From Candidatus Melainabacteria bacterium (GTDB lineage: Bacteria > Cyanobacteriota > Vampirovibrionia > Obscuribacterales > Obscuribacteraceae), in assembly GCA_003151275.1 (NCBI GenBank), contig PLXC01000173.1, positions 1 through 24,795 on the forward strand: a stretch of DNA of 24,795 nt, in the 5' to 3' direction. Under the pieces are notes generated by a model. The model worked only from the letters and a program-made list of their open reading frames with translations, did no database searches and was not told the DNA's origin. The translations under genes and the position numbers were made by a program. Positions 1-7,926 of this stretch are shown here, piece after piece; within the stretch, counting starts at the first letter, position 1; every line of letters begins with the position of its first letter.

Positions 1-2873
1 ATGGTCCACATCTGCATCACGCCAAAGGTGCGAAATGCAGTATTACTAGTCTTGTTCGTTCGATAGCACGTTCCGTTTGCTTGAAGTGTTTCAACCATAT
101 AGCAACCATCTGCCATGAGAAGGCTAAGGTCTAATACAGCAAAGGAACAGTCATAAGTATCTCCGGCGTCCATCTTAAAGTCGAGACGCATGCCTTCGAT
201 TTTTCCGTCGTCTTTAAACGCGACCCAATAATCGCCCGTATACGGATGGTGTTTACCGATCATTTGCATGTCTGTAGCCCGGTCGTATAGCAACCGAACT
301 GCCCGATTGTGTTTGCGAGCTCCAACAGCAGCTTGCGCAGCAACAATGTCAGCGCGATGTTGCTTGGCACCAAAGCCTCCCCCGATCTGTTCAAGAAGAA
401 CGGTGATCTGGTTGTTTGGAACGCCCAGCGCACGTGCAATCTGACTTTGAGTTCCATTAGGATTTTGCGTCGACGAATAAACCGTCATCTGATGGTACGA
501 ACCAGGCACCGCAAGAGCAATATTGGTTTCCAAATAAAAGTGCGCTGTCGCCGGCGTTTTAACAGAGCCATGGGCGACTGAGGTTCCTGGCATCGCCTTG
601 GAGGGGTTCTGCAGCCAGTCTTGATTGCTACCGCTGCGCTCAATTGTTGGCATGCGTTGATTGACATCTTCATCCGGATCACTCGACTTGAGGATCATAG
701 GCATTTCGGTTTTGTATTTCAGGGCATCGGCCAGGGTGATCACCGCGGGCGAAATGTCATCGTAGGCGATGCACTCTTTTTCAATGAACTCAACTGCTTC
801 TTTAGCAACGGGAATTGATTCTGCTAACACCATCGCAATGGGCGCTCCCACCGACGTTACAAGACCGTCGCTGAAGACAGGATCATCATCACCCAGGCCA
901 ATCATGTTAGCGCCACCAGGTGGCACATCAGCGGCAGTGACCAGATCTTTGAACCCGGGAAATTGCTTCTTGAGCAATTCGATTAAGGACTCCAATCCAC
1001 TTGTGTTTTTAGTGAAGCTAAATTTTGCATGCGGGCGAGAACTCTTTACCATCGCCGCATGCAAGCCACCAACCGGCAAGGCGACGTCTTGTGTATAACG
1101 AATCTCTCCTGAAGTTTGAACAAATGCGGCGCGTTTGATGTACGGCTGCGTCAATGGGAACATCTCCGGATACTCAATGAACTCTTGGGTGCCTTGAGAC
1201 AGCGCCCGAATGTCGTGGTTCGCCGCAGATACATATTCTTTCTTCAGTTCTTTCGGATTGCGTTCATTAACAACGTGGAGGAAGAACTTGTAGAAGAATG
1301 TTTCGGCTAATTGCGTCCTGTACGCTGTCGTAATACCTTCTTCATCCATCGCAACAGTTATCTCGTGCACTTCCTTTTTCAGCACAGGCAGCGCCGCTTT
1401 TAGCGTCTCAGCACTCCAAGTCTTACCTTCAAGAAAGCGCTCGGTTTGACTGACGCGCTGAATCATTGTTGCCAGACCACCGTAAACCATGGTCATACTG
1501 TCGGCTTCGATTTTGCCGGCACTATCGAGTCGCACGCTGAACCCCGCGTTTACGATCGGATGCGCCATTTGTGGTCTGCGCGCGATCCGATATGTCTGCA
1601 CATATTCATTCTTACTTGTGTAAGGAATGTCGAAACAGAGAATGATTGCGTCTTTCGGCAGCGCTTCCGTAGGAGGCATGTCGATCAGATCGAACTGCTT
1701 TCTTCCGCCATCATACTCATGAGAGGCGATCGTCATCGTGGTACCAAGTGCGGACATGACAGTAAACAAATCTGACGGGAATGGTCCACCACGCAGGGCA
1801 TGATCTCTAGTGATGAAAATATTTCCAGCGACACTGCCTGCTGATCTCACTTGTAAGCCAGCGATGAATTGACCATGATAAGCCAAGGCAGCCAGTCCGC
1901 GACCCTTTTCGTCGCCTACTTCTTGAGCAACCTTCTCCGCGAATTCTAGCATCGTTTGAATCGGAGTGGTGGCACCAACTGTCACTCCGGAATCACCCTT
2001 TGTGATCGTAGTTAGTTCACGAATGTGAGAAATGTCGATTATGTAAATTGGCTTTTCGTCGGGATAAATACCCGTTGCCGTGTTGCCGAATACAAGTTTT
2101 ACACTGTCGCGACCATTGCTCTCTGTCAGTTGTTTCTTGATACGCATTACTTCTTCGAGAGTGTTTGGTCGAAACCACTCGCGTCCGCTTCCGGCAAAAT
2201 GCAGCAGTCTTGGCGGCAAATTGAAAGCAGGGGTTTGCTCCAAATCAATTTTTGCGAGTTCGTCTCGAACTTTGACGTCAAACGAAGGATCGATCAAACA
2301 TTTTTGTGATTTATCGCAGCTCTCTTCATAATCGCAAGCAAGCGTCCTCACGCCGGTCAGGATCGGACGGTAACCTGTGCATCGACAAAGATTGCCACCG
2401 TAGATTTTCTCAAGATCTGCCTCAGTCGCTTCAGGGTTTTGCTGAAGATAAGCATGCGTGTTCATCACGAAACCGGGAGTGCAAAAGCCGCACTGCGTGC
2501 CGTTATTTTTGGCAATGCAATACTGAGTCGGGTCGAGCCCGTCATGCACATTGCCTATACCTTCAGTCGTTGTCACCATGTAACCGTCGACTGCACACAG
2601 AGGTCGAATACAGGAATTGACGGCGCGGTGCACCGGCTGACCGCTACTCATATCGCGATGCGAAAGCATTACCGTGCAAGCACCGCATCCACCTTGGCCA
2701 CAACCGACCTTGGTGCCTGTTAATCCAATCGAATGAAGATAGTCAGCAAGGGCGATTGTCGGGTCAGGATGTGCGATAACGACTTTCTCTCCGTTAAGCC
2801 AGAATACAAGCTCACTGGTATATGAATCATCTACTACGGTGCTTTTCAGCGAAGGTGCGCGCAATTCTTTCAT
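1..2873 (-). CDS. Single-chain xanthine dehydrogenase / aldehyde oxidase family molybdoenzyme (3' end beyond the window)
   Basis: The minus strand is open from an ATG at 2873 to the left edge, giving 957 codons without a stop; the C-terminus is missing. Domain order is that of one-polypeptide xanthine dehydrogenases: a plant-type 2Fe-2S domain (GCGQGGCGACTVM near residue 58), a second 2Fe-2S domain (CGFCTPG near 127, CRCTGY near 161), a FAD domain (about 225-400, with SAGSVAGN) and a molybdopterin domain (AHFYLETN, GGGFGAKQ near 833, AFRTFG near 946). The family hydroxylates purines or aldehydes in the cytosol and passes electrons through Fe-S and FAD. The arginine of the FR motif is kept, but the glutamate that purine-oxidising enzymes have after GFGGK is Gln here, so the substrate is uncertain. 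AAGGA lies 8 bases before the ATG. It is the last visible gene of a leftward group with a secreted deaminase. Confidence 0.93.
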   Translation of the reverse strand, partial: MKELRAPSLKSTVVDDSYTSELVFWLNGEKVVIAHPDPTIALADYLHSIGLTGTKVGCGQGGCGACTVMLSHRDMSSGQPVHRAVNSCIRPLCAVDGYMVTTTEGIGNVHDGLDPTQYCIAKNNGTQCGFCTPGFVMNTHAYLQQNPEATEADLEKIYGGNLCRCTGYRPILTGVRTLACDYEESCDKSQKCLIDPSFDVKVRDELAKIDLEQTPAFNLPPRLLHFAGSGREWFRPNTLEEVMRIKKQLTESNGRDSVKLVFGNTATGIYPDEKPIYIIDISHIRELTTITKGDSGVTVGATTPIQTMLEFAEKVAQEVGDEKGRGLAALAYHGQFIAGLQVRSAGSVAGNIFITRDHALRGGPFPSDLFTVMSALGTTMTIASHEYDGGRKQFDLIDMPPTEALPKDAIILCFDIPYTSKNEYVQTYRIARRPQMAHPIVNAGFSVRLDSAGKIEADSMTMVYGGLATMIQRVSQTERFLEGKTWSAETLKAALPVLKKEVHEITVAMDEEGITTAYRTQLAETFFYKFFLHVVNERNPKELKKEYVSAANHDIRALSQGTQEFIEYPEMFPLTQPYIKRAAFVQTSGEIRYTQDVALPVGGLHAAMVKSSRPHAKFSFTKNTSGLESLIELLKKQFPGFKDLVTAADVPPGGANMIGLGDDDPVFSDGLVTSVGAPIAMVLAESIPVAKEAVEFIEKECIAYDDISPAVITLADALKYKTEMPMILKSSDPDEDVNQRMPTIERSGSNQDWLQNPSKAMPGTSVAHGSVKTPATAHFYLETNIALAVPGSYHQMTVYSSTQNPNGTQSQIARALGVPNNQITVLLEQIGGGFGAKQHRADIVAAQAAVGARKHNRAVRLLYDRATDMQMIGKHHPYTGDYWVAFKDDGKIEGMRLDFKMDAGDTYDCSFAVLDLSLLMADGCYMVETLQANGTCYRTNKTSNTAFRTFGVMQMWT

Positions 2874-3064
2874 ACGATTAGTCCTTATCAAATCTACTCA
2901 TGTTGCCAATGCGGTCGTTAACTAACAATCGTTGGACGGACGTGGACTCCACGAACGGATCCATATCCAAAGCACATCCTTGGAATGATACACAGTATGG
3001 GCTGTAGACGTATCACGGAGACGGATTAAATCGTCAAAGAACTAGTTGTCAACTGACGCCCCCG
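2874..3064. other. Spacer between deaminase and molybdoenzyme genes with a short inverted repeat
   Basis: No gene is seen in these 191 bases. At 2941-2953 there is a perfect 5+3+5 inverted repeat (CGTGG ACT CCACG), about 70 bases upstream of the molybdoenzyme start; it could be an operator or chance. No convincing sigma-70 promoter was recognised, and the two genes may be co-transcribed across the gap. Confidence 0.3.
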
Positions 3065-3997
3065 TCAAGGCTTATCTTTGGTAGCTTGGGTCAGCTTGAA
3101 CAGATTGAGTGCGTCGAGCGAGTTTGGTGACGAGCATTGATATGTGTGCATGCCGAACTTCGCCCGCTCACGCAAAGGGATTGCCATCTCGGCATAGTCT
3201 GCGCGATAAAACAAACCTGGCACGCTGCCATCATATACGGTGCACGAAAAATAAAGCTTGGGGAGTTTTGCTTGGCGACAAGCGTTGTAACACATCGAGC
3301 AAGACTCGTGACTTGTGTAAACCTCGCAATGAGAGGTCTTGCCAACTTGTGGCAACTTCGACTGTTCACGCTCAATGACATTTAGCGACCCCACACCTAA
3401 GTCTCTGCAGGCGGCGCGAAGCACGAGCATTTCAGCATGAGCTGTGGGATCCTTCCATTCGTTGGCACGATTGACACCCTGCCAATATCTAATCACCTCA
3501 CCAGTTTCATCATCAATTTGCAGAATCACTGATCCGAAAGGCGAGTTACCACTTTTGACACTCTGCAATGCCAGATCACACGCTAAGACGCTCCATTTAT
3601 TTCCCTCAAGTTCTATGTCTTTATAGTCGGCATGCTTGATATTGGCAGTTAAGACAGGCAAATCGGGGTTACCGCTATTCCCGGGAACGACCGGTCGGTA
3701 TCCACTCCACGGTTGTATGTACTTTTCAGGATCACTTATTTTCAAAGCAGGAGGTGTGCCTGCGTACTTCTCTCCACAAGGAATGGCAACGCTTTTATCC
3801 ACCTGCGGATCGAGTGGTTCAAAAGCTTGTGCTAGAGCCATTTCACACCATAGAGAGTTGGTAGACAAAACAATGATAGTGATAATCAGCAAAGCCGAAC
3901 GAGAGCGCGCCACTCTTTGGAAAGATTCCACGGCCTTAGCCGGCGCGCTTCGTTCGAATCGAATCAGTTGATTGCAGCGCTGATTAGTGAATGTCAT
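3065..3997 (-). CDS. Exported guanine/cytidine deaminase-like protein
   Basis: About 310 residues. The N-terminus has a basic stretch and hydrophobic core (SALLIITIIVLSTNSLW) ending in EMALAQ, a Sec signal peptide, so the enzyme should act outside the cytoplasm. The mature part matches the zinc-dependent CDA fold of bacterial guanine deaminases: SPFGSVI, then DPTAHAEM (zinc His and catalytic Glu near residue 187), then ESCSMC (two zinc Cys near 233 and 236) where the family normally has PCxxC. Guanine deaminases convert guanine to xanthine; other members act on cytosine, tRNA adenosine or riboflavin intermediates. The ATG at 3997 overlaps the stop of the upstream gene, suggesting translational coupling; the frame is open upstream to 4084 but that would overlap by 100 bases. 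The Pro to Ser change before the zinc Cys pair is unusual. Deaminase fold is firm, substrate is inferred. Confidence 0.82.
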   Translation of the reverse strand: MTFTNQRCNQLIRFERSAPAKAVESFQRVARSRSALLIITIIVLSTNSLWCEMALAQAFEPLDPQVDKSVAIPCGEKYAGTPPALKISDPEKYIQPWSGYRPVVPGNSGNPDLPVLTANIKHADYKDIELEGNKWSVLACDLALQSVKSGNSPFGSVILQIDDETGEVIRYWQGVNRANEWKDPTAHAEMLVLRAACRDLGVGSLNVIEREQSKLPQVGKTSHCEVYTSHESCSMCYNACRQAKLPKLYFSCTVYDGSVPGLFYRADYAEMAIPLRERAKFGMHTYQCSSPNSLDALNLFKLTQATKDKP

Positions 3998-5123
3998 CGA
4001 GCAGCGCGGGGCCACTTCCCGTGCTTGGATCCGTTTTCCATGGCCAAGCAGTGCTGTTGTATGGGACGAGCGGCGGCAACTCAAGTTTCATCCCACGCTT
4101 CGCCGACTCAGCTGTGATCGCCGCTCTGCCACCACCACCGAGCAACTCATAATCCATTAAGCGGTAGTTCTTGTAGAACACCATACCCAGCGCTCTGTCG
4201 GAGAGAATGCGCATCAACGCAGTCAACATGTCCTCAGGTGGAGCAGTGAAGTCAGTTGTTTCCAACAACAACAAGCGATCATTGATCGCGTCCTTGCCCA
4301 TGAATTGGACTAAGGTCGAAAAGAGAATGTTGTTCTGGCGGGCGACATAAATCGAGTTTGACAATCCATAAGTGGTATCCCAATCTTTGCCAAGCAATGC
4401 CTTCCATTCTGTCAGAACGTCGTACCAATGCCCTACTTGTGCAGCCGAAGAAACAGCAATCATCTTGGCTAAATCAGGCTTGATGTTGCGAGCATACGTT
4501 TCTACGTCGGTGAAAGTGAACGAATTGTTGGCCAGACATTTGTCCATGAAAGCGAGAATTTGCTTGGCAGTGTCGAGAAGCAATGCCCGGTCTTCCGGTT
4601 TGATATCAACATCGTTCAAACTTGCAATCGCGGTAGCGACCCTTGTTCTATAGGCTTGCATCTCACCTTTCCAAGAAAGGTCAGTGCTGGAACTTGTCAC
4701 ATATGGAGCTACCAAAGTGTAGGTGCCCATCGCGCAGTGACCGATCGATTTTGCCAGGCGATAGATTTCTGGCGGCGGTGGTGCTTCAAGAGGCGGTTGT
4801 CCCTTTCTGTACAAAATAAATCGTCCGCCCTTGGCGCTGAACAGAGCCAAGATCAAATTCTGCCGGGCTCTAAAGTGCTCTTTATAAATGGCTAGAGAAT
4901 GTTCGTAGATTGGAAACATGCCCTCGTTAAGCGCATAGATATTATCGAAAGCTATTTTGCTTTTGGCTGCTGGGGGCCCCTCATTCACTTCCACGATTTT
5001 CATGAAATCAGGAATTTCCTGCGCCGGTGCTGGTAATGCATTCGCGGACATAAGCAACACGGAAGCAATGGCCAGGGCGCGAGTCAGCCAGTTATGATTG
5101 CGCGCAGATATTTCGGTGGACAT
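3984..5123 (-). CDS. Secreted protein of unknown function
   Basis: The product has 379 residues and I do not recognise its family. Residues 1-35 form a signal peptide (NWLTRALAIASVLLMSANAL then PAPAQ), so the mature protein is exported. The rest is mostly helical in appearance and Cys-poor, with a Pro-rich stretch (PPLEAPPPPEIY) near residue 112 and a Gly cluster (LLGGGG) near 330. The start is well supported: AGGAAGGA lies 7 bases before the ATG. It is the first gene of the leftward group and its last codons overlap the start of the exported deaminase, so the two are probably made together. A role linked to the deaminase is only inferred from this overlap. Confidence 0.8.
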   Translation of the reverse strand: MSTEISARNHNWLTRALAIASVLLMSANALPAPAQEIPDFMKIVEVNEGPPAAKSKIAFDNIYALNEGMFPIYEHSLAIYKEHFRARQNLILALFSAKGGRFILYRKGQPPLEAPPPPEIYRLAKSIGHCAMGTYTLVAPYVTSSSTDLSWKGEMQAYRTRVATAIASLNDVDIKPEDRALLLDTAKQILAFMDKCLANNSFTFTDVETYARNIKPDLAKMIAVSSAAQVGHWYDVLTEWKALLGKDWDTTYGLSNSIYVARQNNILFSTLVQFMGKDAINDRLLLLETTDFTAPPEDMLTALMRILSDRALGMVFYKNYRLMDYELLGGGGRAAITAESAKRGMKLELPPLVPYNSTAWPWKTDPSTGSGPALLDDIH

Positions 5124-5470
5124 AGTTAATCCTTCCTTTAAACAGATTCTCTAGCAAGATTAACGAGTTTCCACTTTCAGATCCAGCGGATCTCAGGCGA
5201 AATTTTGACTTCGGGATAAAAAAGGCTGAAATCGGACTAGTCATGAGCAAGCCGGCATTCTCTTGAAAAGCTGTTTGTCGAATTTTCTCACTCAAGACAA
5301 TTCAATTCAATAGAAAAATCAATAGTAAATTCAGAACGACTTTTCAGAAAAATATATCTGCGGATTCCGATGAGCTACGAAATTTGCGGATTCCGATAGT
5401 CTACGAAATTTGCGCATTCCGATAGTCTACGAAATTTGCAAAACGAAATTCGCAAAACGCGCTCGAAACG
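5124..5470. other. Intergenic region upstream of the minus-strand operon
   Basis: This holds the 5' leader of the operon reading left from 5123 and, further right, a 26-base tandem repeat listed separately. The section 5290-5350 is AT-rich and could hold the operon promoter, but no clear -35/-10 pair was identified. No gene is supported. Confidence 0.4.
5359..5436. repeat. Three tandem copies of a 26-base repeat
   Basis: Units are 5359-5384, 5385-5410 and 5411-5436, each TGCGSATTCCGATRGNCTACGAAATT-like. Units 2 and 3 differ by one base; unit 1 differs in the centre (GATGAG for GATAGT). Partial remnants of the unit (TTTGC, CGAAATTCGC) continue to about 5456. There are no spacers between units, so this is a minisatellite, lying just left of the first 345-base repeat. 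Confidence 0.9.
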
Positions 5471-5472
5471 AA

Positions 5473-5503
5473 AACACCACTCAGATAAATCTGCAGTGGT
5501 GTT
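5473..5503 (-). terminator. Rho-independent terminator of repeat copy 1
   Basis: On the minus strand a 9-base-pair stem (AACACCACT with AGTGGTGTT), one bulged base and an inner CAGA/TCTG stem with a 4-base loop is followed by TTTT. The flanking A-tract and T-tract mean it may also work on the plus strand. Confidence 0.6.
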
Positions 5504-5602
5504 TAAGCTATTGCCTGACTGCCCCTTGCGATGTGGGCTCAATATTTACGTATGCTTCAGTCAGTCCTTCACATACATCGGGCTACTTGCTAGTGTTTCT
5601 GG

Positions 5603-5740
5603 TCAGCGCCGACCTGTCGTTTCCACAAAGCCCCTCGGCTCAAAGTGCTTATCGTTTAGTAAGCATTCACCGTTGATGTAATTAGTGTATCCGACTGCAA
5701 AATATATTCCACTACCCCAGAGACTATTTAACGATCGCAT
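5603..5740 (-). CDS. Small conserved-repeat protein, copy 1 (SLWGSGIYFAVGYTNY family)
   Basis: A 45-codon frame starts at ATG 5740 and stops with TGA at 5603, just before the structured 3' part of the repeat. It contains SLWGSGIYFAVGYTNY and HFEPRGF, as do the equivalents in copies 2 and 4. It starts inside the preceding IDP... frame, about 17 bases before that frame's TAG, so coupling or a frameshift between the two is possible. Differences from the other copies in the first 24 conserved codons are all synonymous (Leu CTC, Asn AAT, Glu GAA). No family is recognised. AAGG sits directly against the ATG, too close for a normal ribosome site, so translation is uncertain. Confidence 0.35.
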   Translation of the reverse strand: MRSLNSLWGSGIYFAVGYTNYINGECLLNDKHFEPRGFVETTGRR

Positions 5741-5815
5741 CCTTGGCATCGCGAAGAATAGCTAACGGAGACATGATCAGATCACGATTTTGATTAACAA
5801 ACACTGGATCAATTG

Positions 5816-6097
5816 GCGGGGCAATTGATAGAAAGAACGCATATGCGCCACGGATACTTCACGCATCCAAAACGCGCCGAACAGTGCAAACGTCATATAC
5901 TTTTGATAGAACCGGGAATTCGAACGACAACTCAGTGAAAAATTTCAAAAGAAGATTTGCGATTCGTCTAGAGCATCCGCGTTATTTATCTAATTCGAAA
6001 CAACAAGAAAAGGAACGCATGTCGGACAGTCCAGGAAAACGGTTTGAATGCAAAGAACGTTTGACGTAGCATTGTTGATATTCTCTGGCAACTTTGC
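5816..6097. other. Gap between repeat copy 1 and the GNAT gene
   Basis: No gene can be supported in these 282 bases. Short open stretches exist on both strands but show no recognisable domain or ribosome site. Confidence 0.4.
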
Positions 6098-6769
6098 ACG
6101 GAGCAACTCGACAATCCAATATGGGTAGCCTTAAACACTAGGCATGCGGACCTGGCGGAAGGCGATGAAATTGCAAGGCGTTATTTGCCCTCATTTACGA
6201 CACTTGCTGGATTGAAAGAGGAATCTGAAGCGGCCTATGTGTCGCTTGCAAAAATAACCTCAAAAACTCAAAGTGTGGGTTTGTGCTCCGTCGAAGATTT
6301 TTCAATTCCTTCTATATGGCATTGCAGCGCGAAATTTTTGGTATCTCAAATGATTTGCTATAAACTGGCAGATTGCAGAGATTATCAGATGGAAACGCTC
6401 ACCAAAGCGGATGTGCCCGAGATGAAAGCATTAGTGATGCAGACGCAACCGGGACCCTTCTTTGATCGAACGATAGAGTTTGGAAATTTTCTCGGCATCA
6501 AACATGATTCCAAGCTTGTCGCCATGGCCGGACAGCGAATGAAAATCCCCGGATATGACGAAGTAAGCGCAGTGTGCACTCACCCGGATTATCAAGGCAA
6601 AGGATACGCGCGCGCCTTAGTACACGCAATTTCAAGGCGTATTATTGAGGGCGGAAATATTCCGTTCTTGCATGTGCGTTCAGAAAATCCCGCCGGAATT
6701 AGAAGCTACGAATCAGTCGGTTTTAAAACACGACGAGAACTGTATTTCGCAGTGCTCCGACGCTCATAG
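6098..6769 (+). CDS. GNAT family N-acetyltransferase (FR47-like) with ACG at the expected start
   Basis: The frame encodes an FR47-like GNAT: an N-terminal half beginning EQLDNPIWVALNTRHADLAE, typical for the first residues of this family, and a C-terminal acetyl-CoA fold with VSAVCTHPDYQGKGYARALV (pyrophosphate-binding loop, QGKGYA) and NPAGIRSYESVGFKTRRE. Full length would be 223 residues, normal for the family. However, the codon where homologues start with Met is ACG (6098-6100), and an in-frame TGA lies upstream near 6061; no ATG, GTG or TTG lies between. The first usual start codon is TTG at 6185, which would remove about 29 conserved residues. Either translation starts at a non-standard codon or the gene is newly inactivated; the remaining frame is intact. 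It lies opposite in strand to the flanking repeat units. The substrate is unknown. Confidence 0.72.
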   Translation, partial: TEQLDNPIWVALNTRHADLAEGDEIARRYLPSFTTLAGLKEESEAAYVSLAKITSKTQSVGLCSVEDFSIPSIWHCSAKFLVSQMICYKLADCRDYQMETLTKADVPEMKALVMQTQPGPFFDRTIEFGNFLGIKHDSKLVAMAGQRMKIPGYDEVSAVCTHPDYQGKGYARALVHAISRRIIEGGNIPFLHVRSENPAGIRSYESVGFKTRRELYFAVLRRS

Positions 6770-6848
6770 CTCAGCGCGCCGGCATTTTGCGGGCGTCGAA
6801 CCTAAAGGATTCTCTTGGGTAGTTTGTGGACGCGTGATGCATCCTAAC

Positions 6849-7193
6849 AAAAACACCACCCAGATAAATCTGCAGTGGTGTTTAAGCTATTGCCTGACTG
6901 CCCCTTGCGAATTGGGCTCAATATTTATGTATGCTTCAGTCAGTCCGTCACATACATCGGGCTACTTACTAACGTTTCTGATCAGCGCAGATCTGTCGTT
7001 TCCGTAAAGCCCCTCGGCTCAAAGTGCTCATCTATTCGTAAGCACTCACCGTTGATGTAGTTAGTGTATCCGACTGCAAAATATATTCCACTACCCCATA
7101 GACTATTTAACGATCGGGTTTTTGCATCACGCAGAATAGGTGATGGACACACGATCCGCACACGGCTTTGCTTAACAAGCGCCGGATCAATCG
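6849..7193 (-). repeat. 345-base repeat unit, copy 2 of 4
   Basis: This copy runs from the A-tract at 6849 to GGATCAATCG at about 7193. It differs from the others near 7111-7117, being one base shorter there, which joins the two short minus-strand frames into a single frame (6982-7203). It carries the GATC/GATC version of the internal stem (6980-6993), shared with copy 3. Confidence 0.88.
6852..6882 (-). terminator. Rho-independent terminator of repeat copy 2
   Basis: The hairpin has AACACCAC/GTGGTGTT plus the inner CAGA/TCTG stem, followed on the minus strand by TTTTTG. One innermost pair of the outer stem (C with A) is mismatched compared with copy 1. Confidence 0.6.
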
Positions 7194-7203
7194 CAGCATT
7201 CAC
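6982..7203 (-). CDS. Small protein from repeat copy 2, both peptide blocks fused
   Basis: A 73-codon frame starts at GTG 7203 and reads through both blocks: AAIDPALVKQSRVRIV near the N-terminus and SLWGSGIYFAVGYTNY then HFEPRGF in the second half, ending at TGA 6982. In copies 1, 3 and 4 one extra base separates the blocks into two frames, so this copy may show the ancestral arrangement or a fusion. There is no strong ribosome site (TATGGTGA before the GTG) and no recognised domain. The terminator of the repeat lies 100 bases downstream of the stop. Confidence 0.35.
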   Translation of the reverse strand: MNAAIDPALVKQSRVRIVCPSPILRDAKTRSLNSLWGSGIYFAVGYTNYINGECLRIDEHFEPRGFTETTDLR

Positions 7204-7654
7204 TCACCATAGAATAGTGTATAAAATCGAAATATATTTTGGCTGTCATGCCTACGCCACAAGTTCTTTCGTATTGTGTTTATGTGAGGCGCGGAGAACA
7301 GGTTGCTCACGCAGTAAGGACGGGATGCGGTGTCATTCTATGAACATCTCCCTTACATGGAGCCCGCAGACAAACTTGAGACCGATGGGACTCAGCTCTC
7401 ATCTGTTCAAGTTGACGCGACCGAACACAGTTTAAAGAAAGGGGCGGATGCCACCAAGAAATTGGTGGCATTCTCTTTGGGACGGAAATTATTGTTGAGT
7501 TGTTGAAGAAACCGCGAAGTCTGAAACCGTACTGCGTATCTCGTGCATTCGCGTTGAGTTTAGTGACCTGCGCCCCTGTGAGTGCGGAATCCAAATAGTA
7601 GCTCCAGCGAACTTCAAACGCGAAGTCGTTTATGGTTGTACGTAAGTGAACGAC
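7194..7654. other. Gap between repeat copies 2 and 3, with a strong hairpin
   Basis: No recognisable gene. A 49-codon plus frame (7357-7506, starting MEPADKLETDG) has protein-like composition but no good ribosome site or known domain. A perfect 10-base-pair hairpin with a GAAA loop lies inside it at 7448-7471 (ATGCCACCAA / TTGGTGGCAT); the following TCTCTTT is too weak to call a terminator with confidence. Confidence 0.35.
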
Positions 7655-7657
7655 AAA

Positions 7658-7688
7658 AAAACCACTCAGATAAATCTGCAGTGGTTTT
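7658..7688 (-). terminator. Rho-independent terminator of repeat copy 3
   Basis: The stem is AAAACCACT with AGTGGTTTT, so a C-G pair of the other copies is replaced by A-T on both sides. On the minus strand it is followed by a run of T residues, the best tract of the four. Confidence 0.65.
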
Positions 7689-7833
7689 TAAGCTATTGCC
7701 TGACTGCCCCTTGCGAATTGGGCTCAATATCTATGTATGCTTCAGTCAGTCCGTCACATACATCGAGCTACTTACTAACGTTTCTGATCAGCGCAGATCT
7801 GTCGTTTCCGTAAAGCCCCTCGGCTCAAAGTGC

Positions 7834-7926
7834 TTATCTATTTCGTAAGCACTCACCGTTGATGTAGTTAGTGTATCCGACTGCAAAATATATTCCACTA
7901 CCCCATAGACTATTTAAGGTTCCCAT
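7834..7926 (-). pseudogene. Frameshifted small protein of repeat copy 3
   Basis: The frame starts at ATG 7926 and encodes the SLWGSGIYFAVGYTNY block, but an extra A in the stretch 7838-7843 shifts it and it ends after 30 codons at TAA 7834-7836, before the HFEPRGF block. The insertion lies in the loop of a potential hairpin (GTGCTTA / TAAGCAC) whose stem is unchanged. Confidence 0.35.

Larger units (their letters stand above)
5471..5815 (-). repeat. 345-base repeat unit, copy 1 of 4
   Basis: The unit runs from the A-tract and hairpin at 5471 to the shared GGATCAATTG end at about 5815. Similarity to copies 2-4 is clear by eye over the whole length. Read on the minus strand it has, in order: a short frame ending ...AILRDAKDAIVK (stop 5724-5726; open from 5858), a second short frame (5603-5740), a stem of CTGACTG (5515-5521) with CAGTCAG (5558-5564), and a terminator-like hairpin (5473-5503). 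It shares the GGTC/GACC stem version with copy 4. Right of 5815 similarity is lost, apart from a possible GAY codon triplet also seen beside copy 4. No terminal inverted repeats or target-site duplication are seen. Confidence 0.88.

Noticed and set aside
309..1775. Several plus-strand frames of 60-110 codons
   Set aside because: They lie antisense to the molybdoenzyme gene, whose domains are unmistakable.
5092..5295. Minus-strand frame of 67 codons upstream of the secreted protein
   Set aside because: It overlaps the well-supported start of the gene at 5123 and has no convincing ribosome site.
5359..5436. CRISPR array
   Set aside because: The 26-base units abut with no spacers and there are no cas genes.
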